Shown here in pieces: positions 41,747 to 51,429 of a stretch of DNA of 64,000 nt. The DNA is from Scleropages formosus (lineage: Eukaryota; Chordata; Actinopteri; Osteoglossiformes; Osteoglossidae): NCBI RefSeq assembly GCF_900964775.1, contig NC_041813.1, positions 27,981,105 through 28,045,104 of the forward strand, in the 5' to 3' direction. A program made the position numbers and the translations under genes. The notes below the pieces were generated by a model, which was given only the letters and a program-made list of their open reading frames with translations, had not been told where the DNA came from and searched no databases. How positions within the stretch are numbered: the first letter of the stretch is position 1; each line of letters begins with the position of its first letter.

Positions 41747-41908
41747 GGCCTCTCCGCTGGCTCCACCCGAGTTGCTAGGGCGCTCCCTTTTCGCGCCGGT
41801 GAAACGTGCGCCCTCTAGTGGTCGACCGGCGGTCGTCTCCTTCATGTTTTGCCACAAGAAAAGAACAAGTTGTCCTTGAGCAAGGAGGAAAGAGCACCAC
41901 CTGGCTTC

Positions 41909-41980
41909 TCCCATATGGTCTAGCGGCGAGGATTCCTGGTTTTCACCCAGGCGGCCCGGGTTCGACTCCCGGTATGGGAA
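41909..41980 (+). tRNA. tRNA-Glu(TTC), unit 1
   Basis: 72 bases from TCCCATA to TATGGGA plus discriminator A. Anticodon stem CCTGG/CCAGG encloses TTTTCAC, giving anticodon TTC (reads GAA). T arm CCGGGTTCGACTCCCGG contains the B box GGTTCGACTCC. D loop is the G allele (GCGGCGAGG), the commoner of two in the array. CCA is not encoded, as expected in animals. The body matches vertebrate tRNA-Glu-TTC closely. Confidence 0.97.
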
Positions 41981-42157
41981 GGTGCGGTAGCCGAGCGCGT
42001 GGCTTTCTCCACCTCTCCCCGAGAATGCTTGGCTTTTCCGTATCGGAGAGCCGCCCGCTTCAGTGGGGTTCCTTTTAAGCGTAGGCCCCTTGTCCCTTTG
42101 TTCTTGCAGTGTTCAGCGCAGCTAACCTGTAGTTTGAAGGGAGCCCAAAGGCAGGAG

Positions 42158-42230
42158 GGGCCAGTGGCGCAATGGATAACGCGTCTGACTACGGATCAGG
42201 AGATTCCAGGTTCGACTCCTGGCTGGCTCG
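42158..42230 (+). tRNA. tRNA-Arg(ACG), unit 2, array consensus
   Basis: 73 bases. Acceptor GGGCCAG pairs with CTGGCTC (one G-T), discriminator G. A box TGGCGCAATGG; B box GGTTCGACTCC. Anticodon loop CTACGGA gives ACG, whose A34 would be edited to inosine to read CGU, CGC and CGA. Compared with the human gene the last anticodon-stem pair is T-G. This copy is the reference for the other tRNA-Arg entries. Confidence 0.98.
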
Positions 42231-42271
42231 GGCCTCTCCGCTGGCTCCACCCGAGTTGCTGGGGCGCTCCC

Positions 42272-42275
42272 TTTT
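42272..42275 (+). terminator. First Pol III T4 after tRNA-Arg (unit 2 shown)
   Basis: The first run of four T on the sense strand comes 41 bases after the last base of tRNA-Arg (CCCTTTTCGCG). The same layout recurs in each unit; unit 44 has five T and unit 37 lies closer because of a deletion. Function is inferred from the known Pol III stop signal. Confidence 0.6.
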
Positions 42276-42393
42276 CGCGCCGGTGAAACGTGCGCCCTCT
42301 AGTGGTCGACCGGCGGTCGTCTCCTTCATGTTTTGCCACAAGAAAAGAACAAGTTGTCCTTGAGCAAGGAGGAAAGAGCACCACCTAGGCTTC

Positions 42394-42465
42394 TCCCATA
42401 TGGTCTAGCGGCGAGGATTCCTGGTTTTCACCCAGGCGGCCCGGGTTCGACTCCCGGTATGGGAA
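42394..42465 (+). tRNA. tRNA-Glu(TTC), unit 2
   Basis: G allele of the D loop, otherwise as unit 1. One extra A lies in the 5' flank (CACCTAGGCTTC). Confidence 0.97.
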
Positions 42466-42518
42466 GGTGCGGTAGCCGAGCGCGTGGCTTTCTCCACCTC
42501 TCCCCGAGAATGCTTGGC

Positions 42519-42522
42519 TTTT
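42519..42522 (+). terminator. First Pol III T4 after tRNA-Glu (unit 2 shown)
   Basis: The first T4 lies 53 bases after tRNA-Glu (GGCTTTTCCG); a T3 in CTTTCT comes earlier. A second T4 (CCTTTTAAG) lies about 40 bases on. The layout repeats in every unit. Confidence 0.55.
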
Positions 42523-42642
42523 CCGTATCGGAGAGCCGCCCGCTTCAGTGGGGTTCCTTTTAAGCGTAGGCCCCTTGTCCCTTTGTTCTTGCAGTGTTCA
42601 GCGCAGCTAACCTGTAGTTTGAAGGGAGCCCAAAGGCAGGAG

Positions 42643-42715
42643 GGGCCAGTGGCGCAATGGATAACGCATCTGACTACGGATCAGGAGATTCCAGGTTCGA
42701 CTCCTGGCTGGCTCG
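42643..42715 (+). tRNA. tRNA-Arg(ACG), unit 3
   Basis: Differs from the consensus by G26A between D and anticodon stems. Confidence 0.96.
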
Positions 42716-42877
42716 GGCCTCTCCGCTGGCTCCACCCGAGTTGCTGGGGCGCTCCCTTTTCGCGCCGGTGAAACGTGCGCCCTCTAGTGGTCGACCGGCG
42801 GTCGTCTCCTTCATGTTTTGCCACAAGAAAAGAACAAGTTGTCCTTGAGCAAGGAGGAAAGAGCACCACCTAGCTTC

Positions 42878-42949
42878 TCCCATATGGTCTAGCGGCGAGG
42901 ATTCCTGGTTTTCACCCAGGCGGCCCGGGTTCGACTCCCGGTATGGGAA
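42878..42949 (+). tRNA. tRNA-Glu(TTC), unit 3
   Basis: G allele; 5' flank has CCTAGC for CCTGGC. Confidence 0.97.
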
Positions 42950-43126
42950 GGTGCGGTAGCCGAGCGCGTGGCTTTCTCCACCTCTCCCCGAGAATGCTTG
43001 GCTTTTCCGTATCGGAGAGCCGCCCGCTTCAGTGGGGTTCCTTTTAAGCGTAGGCCCCTTGTCCCTTTGTTCTTGCAGTGTTCAGCGCAGCTAACCTGTA
43101 GTTTGAAGGGAGCCCAAAGGCAGGAG

Positions 43127-43199
43127 GGGCCAGTGGCGCAATGGATAACGCGTCTGACTACGGATCAGGAGATTCCAGGTTCGACTCCTGGCTGGCTCG
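43127..43199 (+). tRNA. tRNA-Arg(ACG), unit 4
   Basis: Identical to the unit 2 reference. Confidence 0.98.
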
Positions 43200-43361
43200 G
43201 GCCTCTCCGCTGGCTCCACCCGAGTTGCTGGGGCGCTCCCTTTTCGCGCCGGTGAAACGTGCGCCCTCTAGTGGTCGACCGGCGGTCGTCTCCTTCATGT
43301 TTTGCCACAAGAAAAGAACAAGTTGTCCTTGAGCAAGGAGGAAAGAGCACCACCTGGCTTC

Positions 43362-43433
43362 TCCCATATGGTCTAGCGGCGAGGATTCCTGGTTTTCACC
43401 CAGGCGGCCCGGGTTCGACTCCCGGTATGGGAA
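43362..43433 (+). tRNA. tRNA-Glu(TTC), unit 4
   Basis: G allele. Confidence 0.97.
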
Positions 43434-43610
43434 GGTGCGGTAGCCGAGCGCGTGGCTTTCTCCACCTCTCCCCGAGAATGCTTGGCTTTTCCGTATCGGA
43501 GAGCCGCCCGCTTCAGTGGGGTTCCTTTTAAGCGTAGGCCCCTTGTCCCTTTGTTCTTGCAGTGTTCAGCGCAGCTAACCTGTAGTTTGAAGGGAGCCCA
43601 AAGGCAGGAG

Positions 43611-43683
43611 GGGCCAGTGGCGCAATGGATAACGCGTCTGACTACGGCTCAGGAGATTCCAGGTTCGACTCCTGGCTGGCTCG
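43611..43683 (+). tRNA. tRNA-Arg(ACG), unit 5, A38C
   Basis: Anticodon loop CTACGGC: last loop base changed, anticodon kept. The same change recurs in units 19 and 32. Confidence 0.95.
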
Positions 43684-43845
43684 GGCCTCTCCGCTGGCTC
43701 CACCCGAGTTGCTGGGGCGCTCCCTTTTCGCGCCGGTGAAACGTGCGCCCTCTAGTGGTCGACCGGCGGTCGTCTCCTTCATGTTTTGCCACAAGAAAAG
43801 AACAAGTTGTCCTTGAGCAAGGAGGAAAGAGCACCACCTGGCTTC

Positions 43846-43918
43846 TCCCATATGGTCTAGCGGCCGAGGATTCCTGGTTTTCACCCAGGCGGCCCGGGTT
43901 CGACTCCCGGTATGGGAA
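43846..43918 (+). tRNA. tRNA-Glu(TTC), unit 5, D-loop insertion
   Basis: D loop reads GCGGCCGAGG, one base longer than other copies (73 bases); shared only with unit 20. Confidence 0.93.
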
Positions 43919-44095
43919 GGTGCGGTAGCCGAGCGCGTGGCTTTCTCCACCTCTCCCCGAGAATGCTTGGCTTTTCCGTATCGGAGAGCCGCCCGCTTCA
44001 GTGGGGTTCCTTTTAAGCGTAGGCCCCTTGTCCCTTTGTTCTTGCAGTGTTCAGCGCAGCTAACCTGTAGTTTGAAGGGAGCCCAAAGGCAGGAG

Positions 44096-44168
44096 GGGCC
44101 AGTGGCGCAATGGATAACGCGTCTGACTACGGATCAGGAGATTCCAGGTTCGACTCCTGGCTGGCTCG
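44096..44168 (+). tRNA. tRNA-Arg(ACG), unit 6
   Basis: Reference sequence. Confidence 0.98.
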
Positions 44169-44330
44169 GGCCTCTCCGCTGGCTCCACCCGAGTTGCTGG
44201 GGCGCTCCCTTTTCGCGCCGGTGAAACGTGCGCCCTCTAGTGGTCGACCGGCGGTCGTCTCCTTCATGTTTTGCCACAAGAAAAGAACAAGTTGTCCTTG
44301 AGCAAGGAGGAAAGAGCACCACCTGGCTTC

Positions 44331-44402
44331 TCCCATATGGTCTAGCGGCGAGGATTCCTGGTTTTCACCCAGGCGGCCCGGGTTCGACTCCCGGTATGGG
44401 AA
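44331..44402 (+). tRNA. tRNA-Glu(TTC), unit 6
   Basis: G allele. Confidence 0.97.
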
Positions 44403-44579
44403 GGTGCGGTAGCCGAGCGCGTGGCTTTCTCCACCTCTCCCCGAGAATGCTTGGCTTTTCCGTATCGGAGAGCCGCCCGCTTCAGTGGGGTTCCTTTTAA
44501 GCGTAGGCCCCTTGTCCCTTTGTTCTTGCAGTGTTCAGCGCAGCTAACCTGTAGTTTGAAGGGAGCCCAAAGGCAGGAG

Positions 44580-44652
44580 GGGCCAGTGGCGCAATGGATA
44601 ACGCGTCTGACTACGGATCAGGAGATTCCAGGTTCGACTCCTGGCTGGCTCG
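44580..44652 (+). tRNA. tRNA-Arg(ACG), unit 7
   Basis: Reference sequence. Confidence 0.98.
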
Positions 44653-44814
44653 GGCCTCTCCGCTGGCTCCACCCGAGTTGCTGGGGCGCTCCCTTTTCGC
44701 GCCGGTGAAACGTGCGCCCTCTAGTGGTCGACCGGCGGTCGTCTCCTTCATGTTTTGCCACAAGAAAAGAACAAGTTGTCCTTGAGCAAGGAGGAAAGAG
44801 CACCACCTGGCTTC

Positions 44815-44886
44815 TCCCATATGGTCTAGCGGCGAGGATTCCTGGTTTTCACCCAGGCGGCCCGGGTTCGACTCCCGGTATGGGAA
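44815..44886 (+). tRNA. tRNA-Glu(TTC), unit 7
   Basis: G allele. Confidence 0.97.
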
Positions 44887-45063
44887 GGTGCGGTAGCCGA
44901 GCGCGTGGCTTTCTCCACCTCTCCCCGAGAATGCTTGGCTTTTCCGTATCGGAGAGCCGCCCGCTTCAGTGGGGTTCCTTTTAAGCGTAGGCCCCTTGTC
45001 CCTTTGTTCTTGCAGTGTTCAGCGCAGCTAACCTGTAGTTTGAAGGGAGCCCAAAGGCAGGAG

Positions 45064-45136
45064 GGGCCAGTGGCGCAATGGATAACGCGTCTGACTACGG
45101 ATCAGGAGATTCCAGGTTCGACTCCTGGCTGGCTCG
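45064..45136 (+). tRNA. tRNA-Arg(ACG), unit 8
   Basis: Reference sequence. Confidence 0.98.
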
Positions 45137-45298
45137 GGCCTCTCCGCTGGCTCCACCCGAGTTGCTGGGGCGCTCCCTTTTCGCGCCGGTGAAACGTGCG
45201 CCCTCTAGTGGTCGACCGGCGGTCGTCTCCTTCATGTTTTGCCACAAGAAAAGAACAAGTTGTCCTTGAGCAAGGAGGAAAGAGCACCACCTGGCTTC

Positions 45299-45370
45299 TC
45301 CCATATGGTCTAGCGGCGAGGATTCCTGGTTTTCACCCAGGCGGCCCGGGTTCGACTCCCGGTATGGGAA
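45299..45370 (+). tRNA. tRNA-Glu(TTC), unit 8
   Basis: G allele. Confidence 0.97.
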
Positions 45371-45547
45371 GGTGCGGTAGCCGAGCGCGTGGCTTTCTCC
45401 ACCTCTCCCCGAGAATGCTTGGCTTTTCCGTATCGGAGAGCCGCCCGCTTCAGTGGGGTTCCTTTTAAGCGTAGGCCCCTTGTCCCTTTGTTCTTGCAGT
45501 GTTCAGCGCAGCTAACCTGTAGTTTGAAGGGAGCCCAAAGGCAGGAG

Positions 45548-45620
45548 GGGCCAGTGGCGCAATGGATAACGCGTCTGACTACGGATCAGGAGATTCCAGG
45601 TTCGACTCCTGGCTGGCTCG
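45548..45620 (+). tRNA. tRNA-Arg(ACG), unit 9
   Basis: Reference sequence. Confidence 0.98.
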
Positions 45621-45782
45621 GGCCTCTCCGCTGGCTCCACCCGAGTTGCTGGGGCGCTCCCTTTTCGCGCCGGTGAAACGTGCGCCCTCTAGTGGTCGAC
45701 CGGCGGTCGTCTCCTTCATGTTTTGCCACAAGAAAAGAACAAGTTGTCCTTGAGCAAGGAGGAAAGAGCACCACCTGGCTTC

Positions 45783-45854
45783 TCCCATATGGTCTAGCGG
45801 CGAGGATTCCTGGTTTTCACCCAGGCGGCCCGGGTTCGACTCCCGGTATGGGAA
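45783..45854 (+). tRNA. tRNA-Glu(TTC), unit 9
   Basis: G allele. Confidence 0.97.
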
Positions 45855-46031
45855 GGTGCGGTAGCCGAGCGCGTGGCTTTCTCCACCTCTCCCCGAGAAT
45901 GCTTGGCTTTTCCGTATCGGAGAGCCGCCCGCTTCAGTGGGGTTCCTTTTAAGCGTAGGCCCCTTGTCCCTTTGTTCTTGCAGTGTTCAGCGCAGCTAAC
46001 CTGTAGTTTGAAGGGAGCCCAAAGGCAGGAG

Positions 46032-46104
46032 GGGCCAGTGGCGCAATGGATAACGCGTCTGACTACGGATCAGGAGATTCCAGGTTCGACTCCTGGCTGG
46101 CTCG
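46032..46104 (+). tRNA. tRNA-Arg(ACG), unit 10
   Basis: Reference sequence. Confidence 0.98.
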
Positions 46105-46266
46105 GGCCTCTCCGCTGGCTCCACCCGAGTTGCTGGGGCGCTCCCTTTTCGCGCCGGTGAAACGTGCGCCCTCTAGTGGTCGACCGGCGGTCGTCTCCTT
46201 CATGTTTTGCCACAAGAAAAGAACAAGTTGTCCTTGAGCAAGGAGGAAAGAGCACCACCTGGCTTC

Positions 46267-46338
46267 TCCCATATGGTCTAGCGGCGAGGATTCCTGGTTT
46301 TCACCCAGGCGGCCCGGGTTCGACTCCCGGTATGGGAA
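46267..46338 (+). tRNA. tRNA-Glu(TTC), unit 10
   Basis: G allele. Confidence 0.97.
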
Positions 46339-46515
46339 GGTGCGGTAGCCGAGCGCGTGGCTTTCTCCACCTCTCCCCGAGAATGCTTGGCTTTTCCGTA
46401 TCGGAGAGCCGCCCGCTTCAGTGGGGTTCCTTTTAAGCGTAGGCCCCTTGTCCCTTTGTTCTTGCAGTGTTCAGCGCAGCTAACCTGTAGTTTGAAGGGA
46501 GCCCAAAGGCAGGAG

Positions 46516-46588
46516 GGGCCAGTGGCGCAATGGGTAACGCGTCTGACTACGGATCAGGAGATTCCAGGTTCGACTCCTGGCTGGCTCG
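46516..46588 (+). tRNA. tRNA-Arg(ACG), unit 11, A20G
   Basis: D loop ATGGGTAA for ATGGATAA. First of eleven copies with this allele. Confidence 0.97.
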
Positions 46589-46750
46589 GGCCTCTCCGCT
46601 GGCTCCACCCGAGTTGCTGGGGCGCTCCCTTTTCGCGCCGGTGAAACGTGCGCCCTCTAGTGGTCGACCGGCGGTCGTCTCCTTCATGTTTTGCCACAAG
46701 AAAAGAACAAGTTGTCCTTGAGCAAGGAGGAAAGAGCACCACCTGGCTTC

Positions 46751-46822
46751 TCCCATATGGTCTAGCGGCGAGGATTCCTGGTTTTCACCCAGGCGGCCCG
46801 GGTTCGACTCCCGGTATGGGAA
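46751..46822 (+). tRNA. tRNA-Glu(TTC), unit 11
   Basis: G allele. Confidence 0.97.
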
Positions 46823-46999
46823 GGTGCGGTAGCCGAGCGCGTGGCTTTCTCCACCTCTCCCCGAGAATGCTTGGCTTTTCCGTATCGGAGAGCCGCCCGC
46901 TTCAGTGGGGTTCCTTTTAAGCGTAGGCCCCTTGTCCCTTTGTTCTTGCAGTGTTCAGCGCAGCTAACCTGTAGTTTGAAGGGAGCCCAAAGGCAGGAG

Positions 47000-47072
47000 G
47001 GGCCAGTGGCGCAATGGGTAACGCGTCTGACTACGGATCAGGAGATTCCAGGTTCGACTCCTGGCTGGCTCG
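47000..47072 (+). tRNA. tRNA-Arg(ACG), unit 12, A20G
   Basis: D-loop G20 allele. Confidence 0.97.
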
Positions 47073-47234
47073 GGCCTCTCCGCTGGCTCCACCCGAGTTG
47101 CTGGGGCGCTCCCTTTTCGCGCCGGTGAAACGTGCGCCCTCTAGTGGTCGACCGGCGGTCGTCTCCTTCATGTTTTGCCACAAGAAAAGAACAAGTTGTC
47201 CTTGAGCAAGGAGGAAAGAGCACCACCTGGCTTC

Positions 47235-47306
47235 TCCCATATGGTCTAGCGGCCAGGATTCCTGGTTTTCACCCAGGCGGCCCGGGTTCGACTCCCGGTA
47301 TGGGAA
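47235..47306 (+). tRNA. tRNA-Glu(TTC), unit 12, C allele
   Basis: D loop GCGGCCAGG: first appearance of the second D-loop allele (18 copies in all). Confidence 0.97.
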
Positions 47307-47483
47307 GGTGCGGTAGCCGAGCGCGTGGCTTTCTCCACCTCTCCCCGAGAATGCTTGGCTTTTCCGTATCGGAGAGCCGCCCGCTTCAGTGGGGTTCCTT
47401 TTAAGCGTAGGCCCCTTGTCCCTTTGTTCTTGCAGTGTTCAGCGCAGCTAACCTGTAGTTTGAAGGGAGCCCAAAGGCAGGAG

Positions 47484-47556
47484 GGGCCAGTGGCGCAATG
47501 GGTAACGCGTCTGACTACGGATCAGGAGATTCCAGGTTCGACTCCTGGCTGGCTCG
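47484..47556 (+). tRNA. tRNA-Arg(ACG), unit 13, A20G
   Basis: D-loop G20 allele. The 3' spacer has TTTTCACGCC in place of TTTTCGCGCC. Confidence 0.97.
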
Positions 47557-47718
47557 GGCCTCTCCGCTGGCTCCACCCGAGTTGCTGGGGCGCTCCCTTT
47601 TCACGCCGGTGAAACGTGCGCCCTCTAGTGGTCGACCGGCGGTCGTCTCCTTCATGTTTTGCCACAAGAAAAGAACAAGTTGTCCTTGAGCAAGGAGGAA
47701 AGAGCACCACCTGGCTTC

Positions 47719-47790
47719 TCCCATATGGTCTAGCGGCGAGGATTCCTGGTTTTCACCCAGGCGGCCCGGGTTCGACTCCCGGTATGGGAA
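47719..47790 (+). tRNA. tRNA-Glu(TTC), unit 13
   Basis: G allele. Confidence 0.97.
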
Positions 47791-47967
47791 GGTGCGGTAG
47801 CCGAGCGCGTGGCTTTCTCCACCTCTCCCCGAGAATGCTTGGCTTTTCCGTATCGGAGAGCCGCCCGCTTCAGTGGGGTTCCTTTTAAGCGTAGGCCCCT
47901 TGTCCCTTTGTTCTTGCAGTGTTCAGCGCAGCTAACCTGTAGTTTGAAGGGAGCCCAAAGGCAGGAG

Positions 47968-48040
47968 GGGCCAGTGGCGCAATGGATAACGCGTCTGACT
48001 ACGGATCAGGAGATTCCAGGTTCGACTCCTGGCTGGCTCG
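47968..48040 (+). tRNA. tRNA-Arg(ACG), unit 14
   Basis: Reference sequence. Confidence 0.98.
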
Positions 48041-48202
48041 GGCCTCTCCGCTGGCTCCACCCGAGTTGCTGGGGCGCTCCCTTTTCGCGCCGGTGAAACG
48101 TGCGCCCTCTAGTGGTCGACCGGCGGTCGTCTCCTTCATGTTTTGCCACAAGAAAAGAACAAGTTGTCCTTGAGCAAGGAGGAAAGAGCACCACCTGGCT
48201 TC

Positions 48203-48274
48203 TCCCATATGGTCTAGCGGCGAGGATTCCTGGTTTTCACCCAGGCGGCCCGGGTTCGACTCCCGGTATGGGAA
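48203..48274 (+). tRNA. tRNA-Glu(TTC), unit 14
   Basis: G allele. Confidence 0.97.
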
Positions 48275-48451
48275 GGTGCGGTAGCCGAGCGCGTGGCTTT
48301 CTCCACCTCTCCCCGAGAATGCTTGGCTTTTCCGTATCGGAGAGCCGCCCGCTTCAGTGGGGTTCCTTTTAAGCGTAGGCCCCTTGTCCCTTTGTTCTTG
48401 CAGTGTTCAGCGCAGCTAACCTGTAGTTTGAAGGGAGCCCAAAGGCAGGAG

Positions 48452-48524
48452 GGGCCAGTGGCGCAATGGATAACGCGTCTGACTACGGATCAGGAGATTC
48501 CAGGTTCGACTCCTGGCTGGCTCG
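48452..48524 (+). tRNA. tRNA-Arg(ACG), unit 15
   Basis: Reference sequence. Confidence 0.98.
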
Positions 48525-48686
48525 GGCCTCTCCGCTGGCTCCACCCGAGTTGCTGGGGCGCTCCCTTTTCGCGCCGGTGAAACGTGCGCCCTCTAGTGGT
48601 CGACCGGCGGTCGTCTCCTTCATGTTTTGCCACAAGAAAAGAACAAGTTGTCCTTGAGCAAGGAGGAAAGAGCACCACCTGGCTTC

Positions 48687-48758
48687 TCCCATATGGTCTA
48701 GCGGCGAGGATTCCTGGTTTTCACCCAGGCGGCCCGGGTTCGACTCCCGGTATGGGAA
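48687..48758 (+). tRNA. tRNA-Glu(TTC), unit 15
   Basis: G allele. Confidence 0.97.
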
Positions 48759-48935
48759 GGTGCGGTAGCCGAGCGCGTGGCTTTCTCCACCTCTCCCCGA
48801 GAATGCTTGGCTTTTCCGTATCGGAGAGCCGCCCGCTTCAGTGGGGTTCCTTTTAAGCGTAGGCCCCTTGTCCCTTTGTTCTTGCAGTGTTCAGCGCAGC
48901 TAACCTGTAGTTTGAAGGGAGCCCAAAGGCAGGAG

Positions 48936-49008
48936 GGGCCAGTGGCGCAATGGATAACGCGTCTGACTACGGATCAGGAGATTCCAGGTTCGACTCCTGG
49001 CTGGCTCG
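48936..49008 (+). tRNA. tRNA-Arg(ACG), unit 16
   Basis: Reference sequence; 3' spacer with the TTTTCACGCC variant. Confidence 0.98.
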
Positions 49009-49170
49009 GGCCTCTCCGCTGGCTCCACCCGAGTTGCTGGGGCGCTCCCTTTTCACGCCGGTGAAACGTGCGCCCTCTAGTGGTCGACCGGCGGTCGTCT
49101 CCTTCATGTTTTGCCACAAGAAAAGAACAAGTTGTCCTTGAGCAAGGAGGAAAGAGCACCACCTGGCTTC

Positions 49171-49242
49171 TCCCATATGGTCTAGCGGCCAGGATTCCTG
49201 GTTTTCACCCAGGCGGCCCGGGTTCGACTCCCGGTATGGGAA
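49171..49242 (+). tRNA. tRNA-Glu(TTC), unit 16
   Basis: C allele. Confidence 0.97.
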
Positions 49243-49419
49243 GGTGCGGTAGCCGAGCGCGTGGCTTTCTCCACCTCTCCCCGAGAATGCTTGGCTTTTC
49301 CGTATCGGAGAGCCGCCCGCTTCAGTGGGGTTCCTTTTAAGCGTAGGCCCCTTGTCCCTTTGTTCTTGCAGTGTTCAGCGCAGCTAACCTGTAGTTTGAA
49401 GGGAGCCCAAAGGCAGGAG

Positions 49420-49492
49420 GGGCCAGTGGCGCAATGGATAACGCGTCTGACTACGGATCAGGAGATTCCAGGTTCGACTCCTGGCTGGCTCG
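49420..49492 (+). tRNA. tRNA-Arg(ACG), unit 17
   Basis: Reference sequence. Confidence 0.98.
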
Positions 49493-49654
49493 GGCCTCTC
49501 CGCTGGCTCCACCCGAGTTGCTGGGGCGCTCCCTTTTCGCGCCGGTGAAACGTGCGCCCTCTAGTGGTCGACCGGCGGTCGTCTCCTTCATGTTTTGCCA
49601 CAAGAAAAGAACAAGTTGTCCTTGAGCAAGGAGGAAAGAGCACCACCTGGCTTC

Positions 49655-49726
49655 TCCCATATGGTCTAGCGGCGAGGATTCCTGGTTTTCACCCAGGCGG
49701 CCCGGGTTCGACTCCCGGTATGGGAA
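49655..49726 (+). tRNA. tRNA-Glu(TTC), unit 17
   Basis: G allele. Confidence 0.97.
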
Positions 49727-49903
49727 GGTGCGGTAGCCGAGCGCGTGGCTTTCTCCACCTCTCCCCGAGAATGCTTGGCTTTTCCGTATCGGAGAGCCGC
49801 CCGCTTCAGTGGGGTTCCTTTTAAGCGTAGGCCCCTTGTCCCTTTGTTCTTGCAGTGTTCAGCGCAGCTAACCTGTAGTTTGAAGGGAGCCCAAAGGCAG
49901 GAG

Positions 49904-49976
49904 GGGCCAGTGGCGCAATGGGTAACGCGTCTGACTACGGATCAGGAGATTCCAGGTTCGACTCCTGGCTGGCTCG
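49904..49976 (+). tRNA. tRNA-Arg(ACG), unit 18, A20G
   Basis: D-loop G20 allele. Confidence 0.97.
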
Positions 49977-50138
49977 GGCCTCTCCGCTGGCTCCACCCGA
50001 GTTGCTGGGGCGCTCCCTTTTCGCGCCGGTGAAACGTGCGCCCTCTAGTGGTCGACCGGCGGTCGTCTCCTTCATGTTTTGCCACAAGAAAAGAACAAGT
50101 TGTCCTTGAGCAAGGAGGAAAGAGCACCACCTGGCTTC

Positions 50139-50210
50139 TCCCATATGGTCTAGCGGCCAGGATTCCTGGTTTTCACCCAGGCGGCCCGGGTTCGACTCCC
50201 GGTATGGGAA
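50139..50210 (+). tRNA. tRNA-Glu(TTC), unit 18
   Basis: C allele. Confidence 0.97.
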
Positions 50211-50387
50211 GGTGCGGTAGCCGAGCGCGTGGCTTTCTCCACCTCTCCCCGAGAATGCTTGGCTTTTCCGTATCGGAGAGCCGCCCGCTTCAGTGGGGTT
50301 CCTTTTAAGCGTAGGCCCCTTGTCCCTTTGTTCTTGCAGTGTTCAGCGCAGCTAACCTGTAGTTTGAAGGGAGCCCAAAGGCAGGAG

Positions 50388-50460
50388 GGGCCAGTGGCGC
50401 AATGGATAACGCGTCTGACTACGGCTCAGGAGATTCCAGGTTCGACTCCTGGCTGGCTCG
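50388..50460 (+). tRNA. tRNA-Arg(ACG), unit 19, A38C
   Basis: Same loop change as unit 5, here beside a C-allele tRNA-Glu. Confidence 0.95.
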
Positions 50461-50622
50461 GGCCTCTCCGCTGGCTCCACCCGAGTTGCTGGGGCGCTCC
50501 CTTTTCGCGCCGGTGAAACGTGCGCCCTCTAGTGGTCGACCGGCGGTCGTCTCCTTCATGTTTTGCCACAAGAAAAGAACAAGTTGTCCTTGAGCAAGGA
50601 GGAAAGAGCACCACCTGGCTTC

Positions 50623-50694
50623 TCCCATATGGTCTAGCGGCCAGGATTCCTGGTTTTCACCCAGGCGGCCCGGGTTCGACTCCCGGTATGGGAA
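50623..50694 (+). tRNA. tRNA-Glu(TTC), unit 19
   Basis: C allele. Confidence 0.97.
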
Positions 50695-50871
50695 GGTGCG
50701 GTAGCCGAGCGCGTGGCTTTCTCCACCTCTCCCCGAGAATGCTTGGCTTTTCCGTATCGGAGAGCCGCCCGCTTCAGTGGGGTTCCTTTTAAGCGTAGGC
50801 CCCTTGTCCCTTTGTTCTTGCAGTGTTCAGCGCAGCTAACCTGTAGTTTGAAGGGAGCCCAAAGGCAGGAG

Positions 50872-50944
50872 GGGCCAGTGGCGCAATGGGTAACGCGTCT
50901 GACTACGGATCAGGAGATTCCAGGTTCGACTCCTGGCTGGCTCG
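50872..50944 (+). tRNA. tRNA-Arg(ACG), unit 20, A20G
   Basis: D-loop G20 allele; TTTTCACGCC spacer variant. Confidence 0.97.
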
Positions 50945-51106
50945 GGCCTCTCCGCTGGCTCCACCCGAGTTGCTGGGGCGCTCCCTTTTCACGCCGGTGA
51001 AACGTGCGCCCTCTAGTGGTCGACCGGCGGTCGTCTCCTTCATGTTTTGCCACAAGAAAAGAACAAGTTGTCCTTGAGCAAGGAGGAAAGAGCACCACCT
51101 GGCTTC

Positions 51107-51179
51107 TCCCATATGGTCTAGCGGCCGAGGATTCCTGGTTTTCACCCAGGCGGCCCGGGTTCGACTCCCGGTATGGGAA
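51107..51179 (+). tRNA. tRNA-Glu(TTC), unit 20, D-loop insertion
   Basis: GCGGCCGAGG as in unit 5, 73 bases. Confidence 0.93.
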
Positions 51180-51356
51180 GGTGCGGTAGCCGAGCGCGTG
51201 GCTTTCTCCACCTCTCCCCGAGAATGCTTGGCTTTTCCGTATCGGAGAGCCGCCCGCTTCAGTGGGGTTCCTTTTAAGCGTAGGCCCCTTGTCCCTTTGT
51301 TCTTGCAGTGTTCAGCGCAGCTAACCTGTAGTTTGAAGGGAGCCCAAAGGCAGGAG

Positions 51357-51429
51357 GGGCCAGTGGCGCAATGGGTAACGCGTCTGACTACGGATCAGGA
51401 GATTCCAGGTTCGACTCCTGGCTGGCTCG
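51357..51429 (+). tRNA. tRNA-Arg(ACG), unit 21, A20G
   Basis: D-loop G20 allele. Confidence 0.97.
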
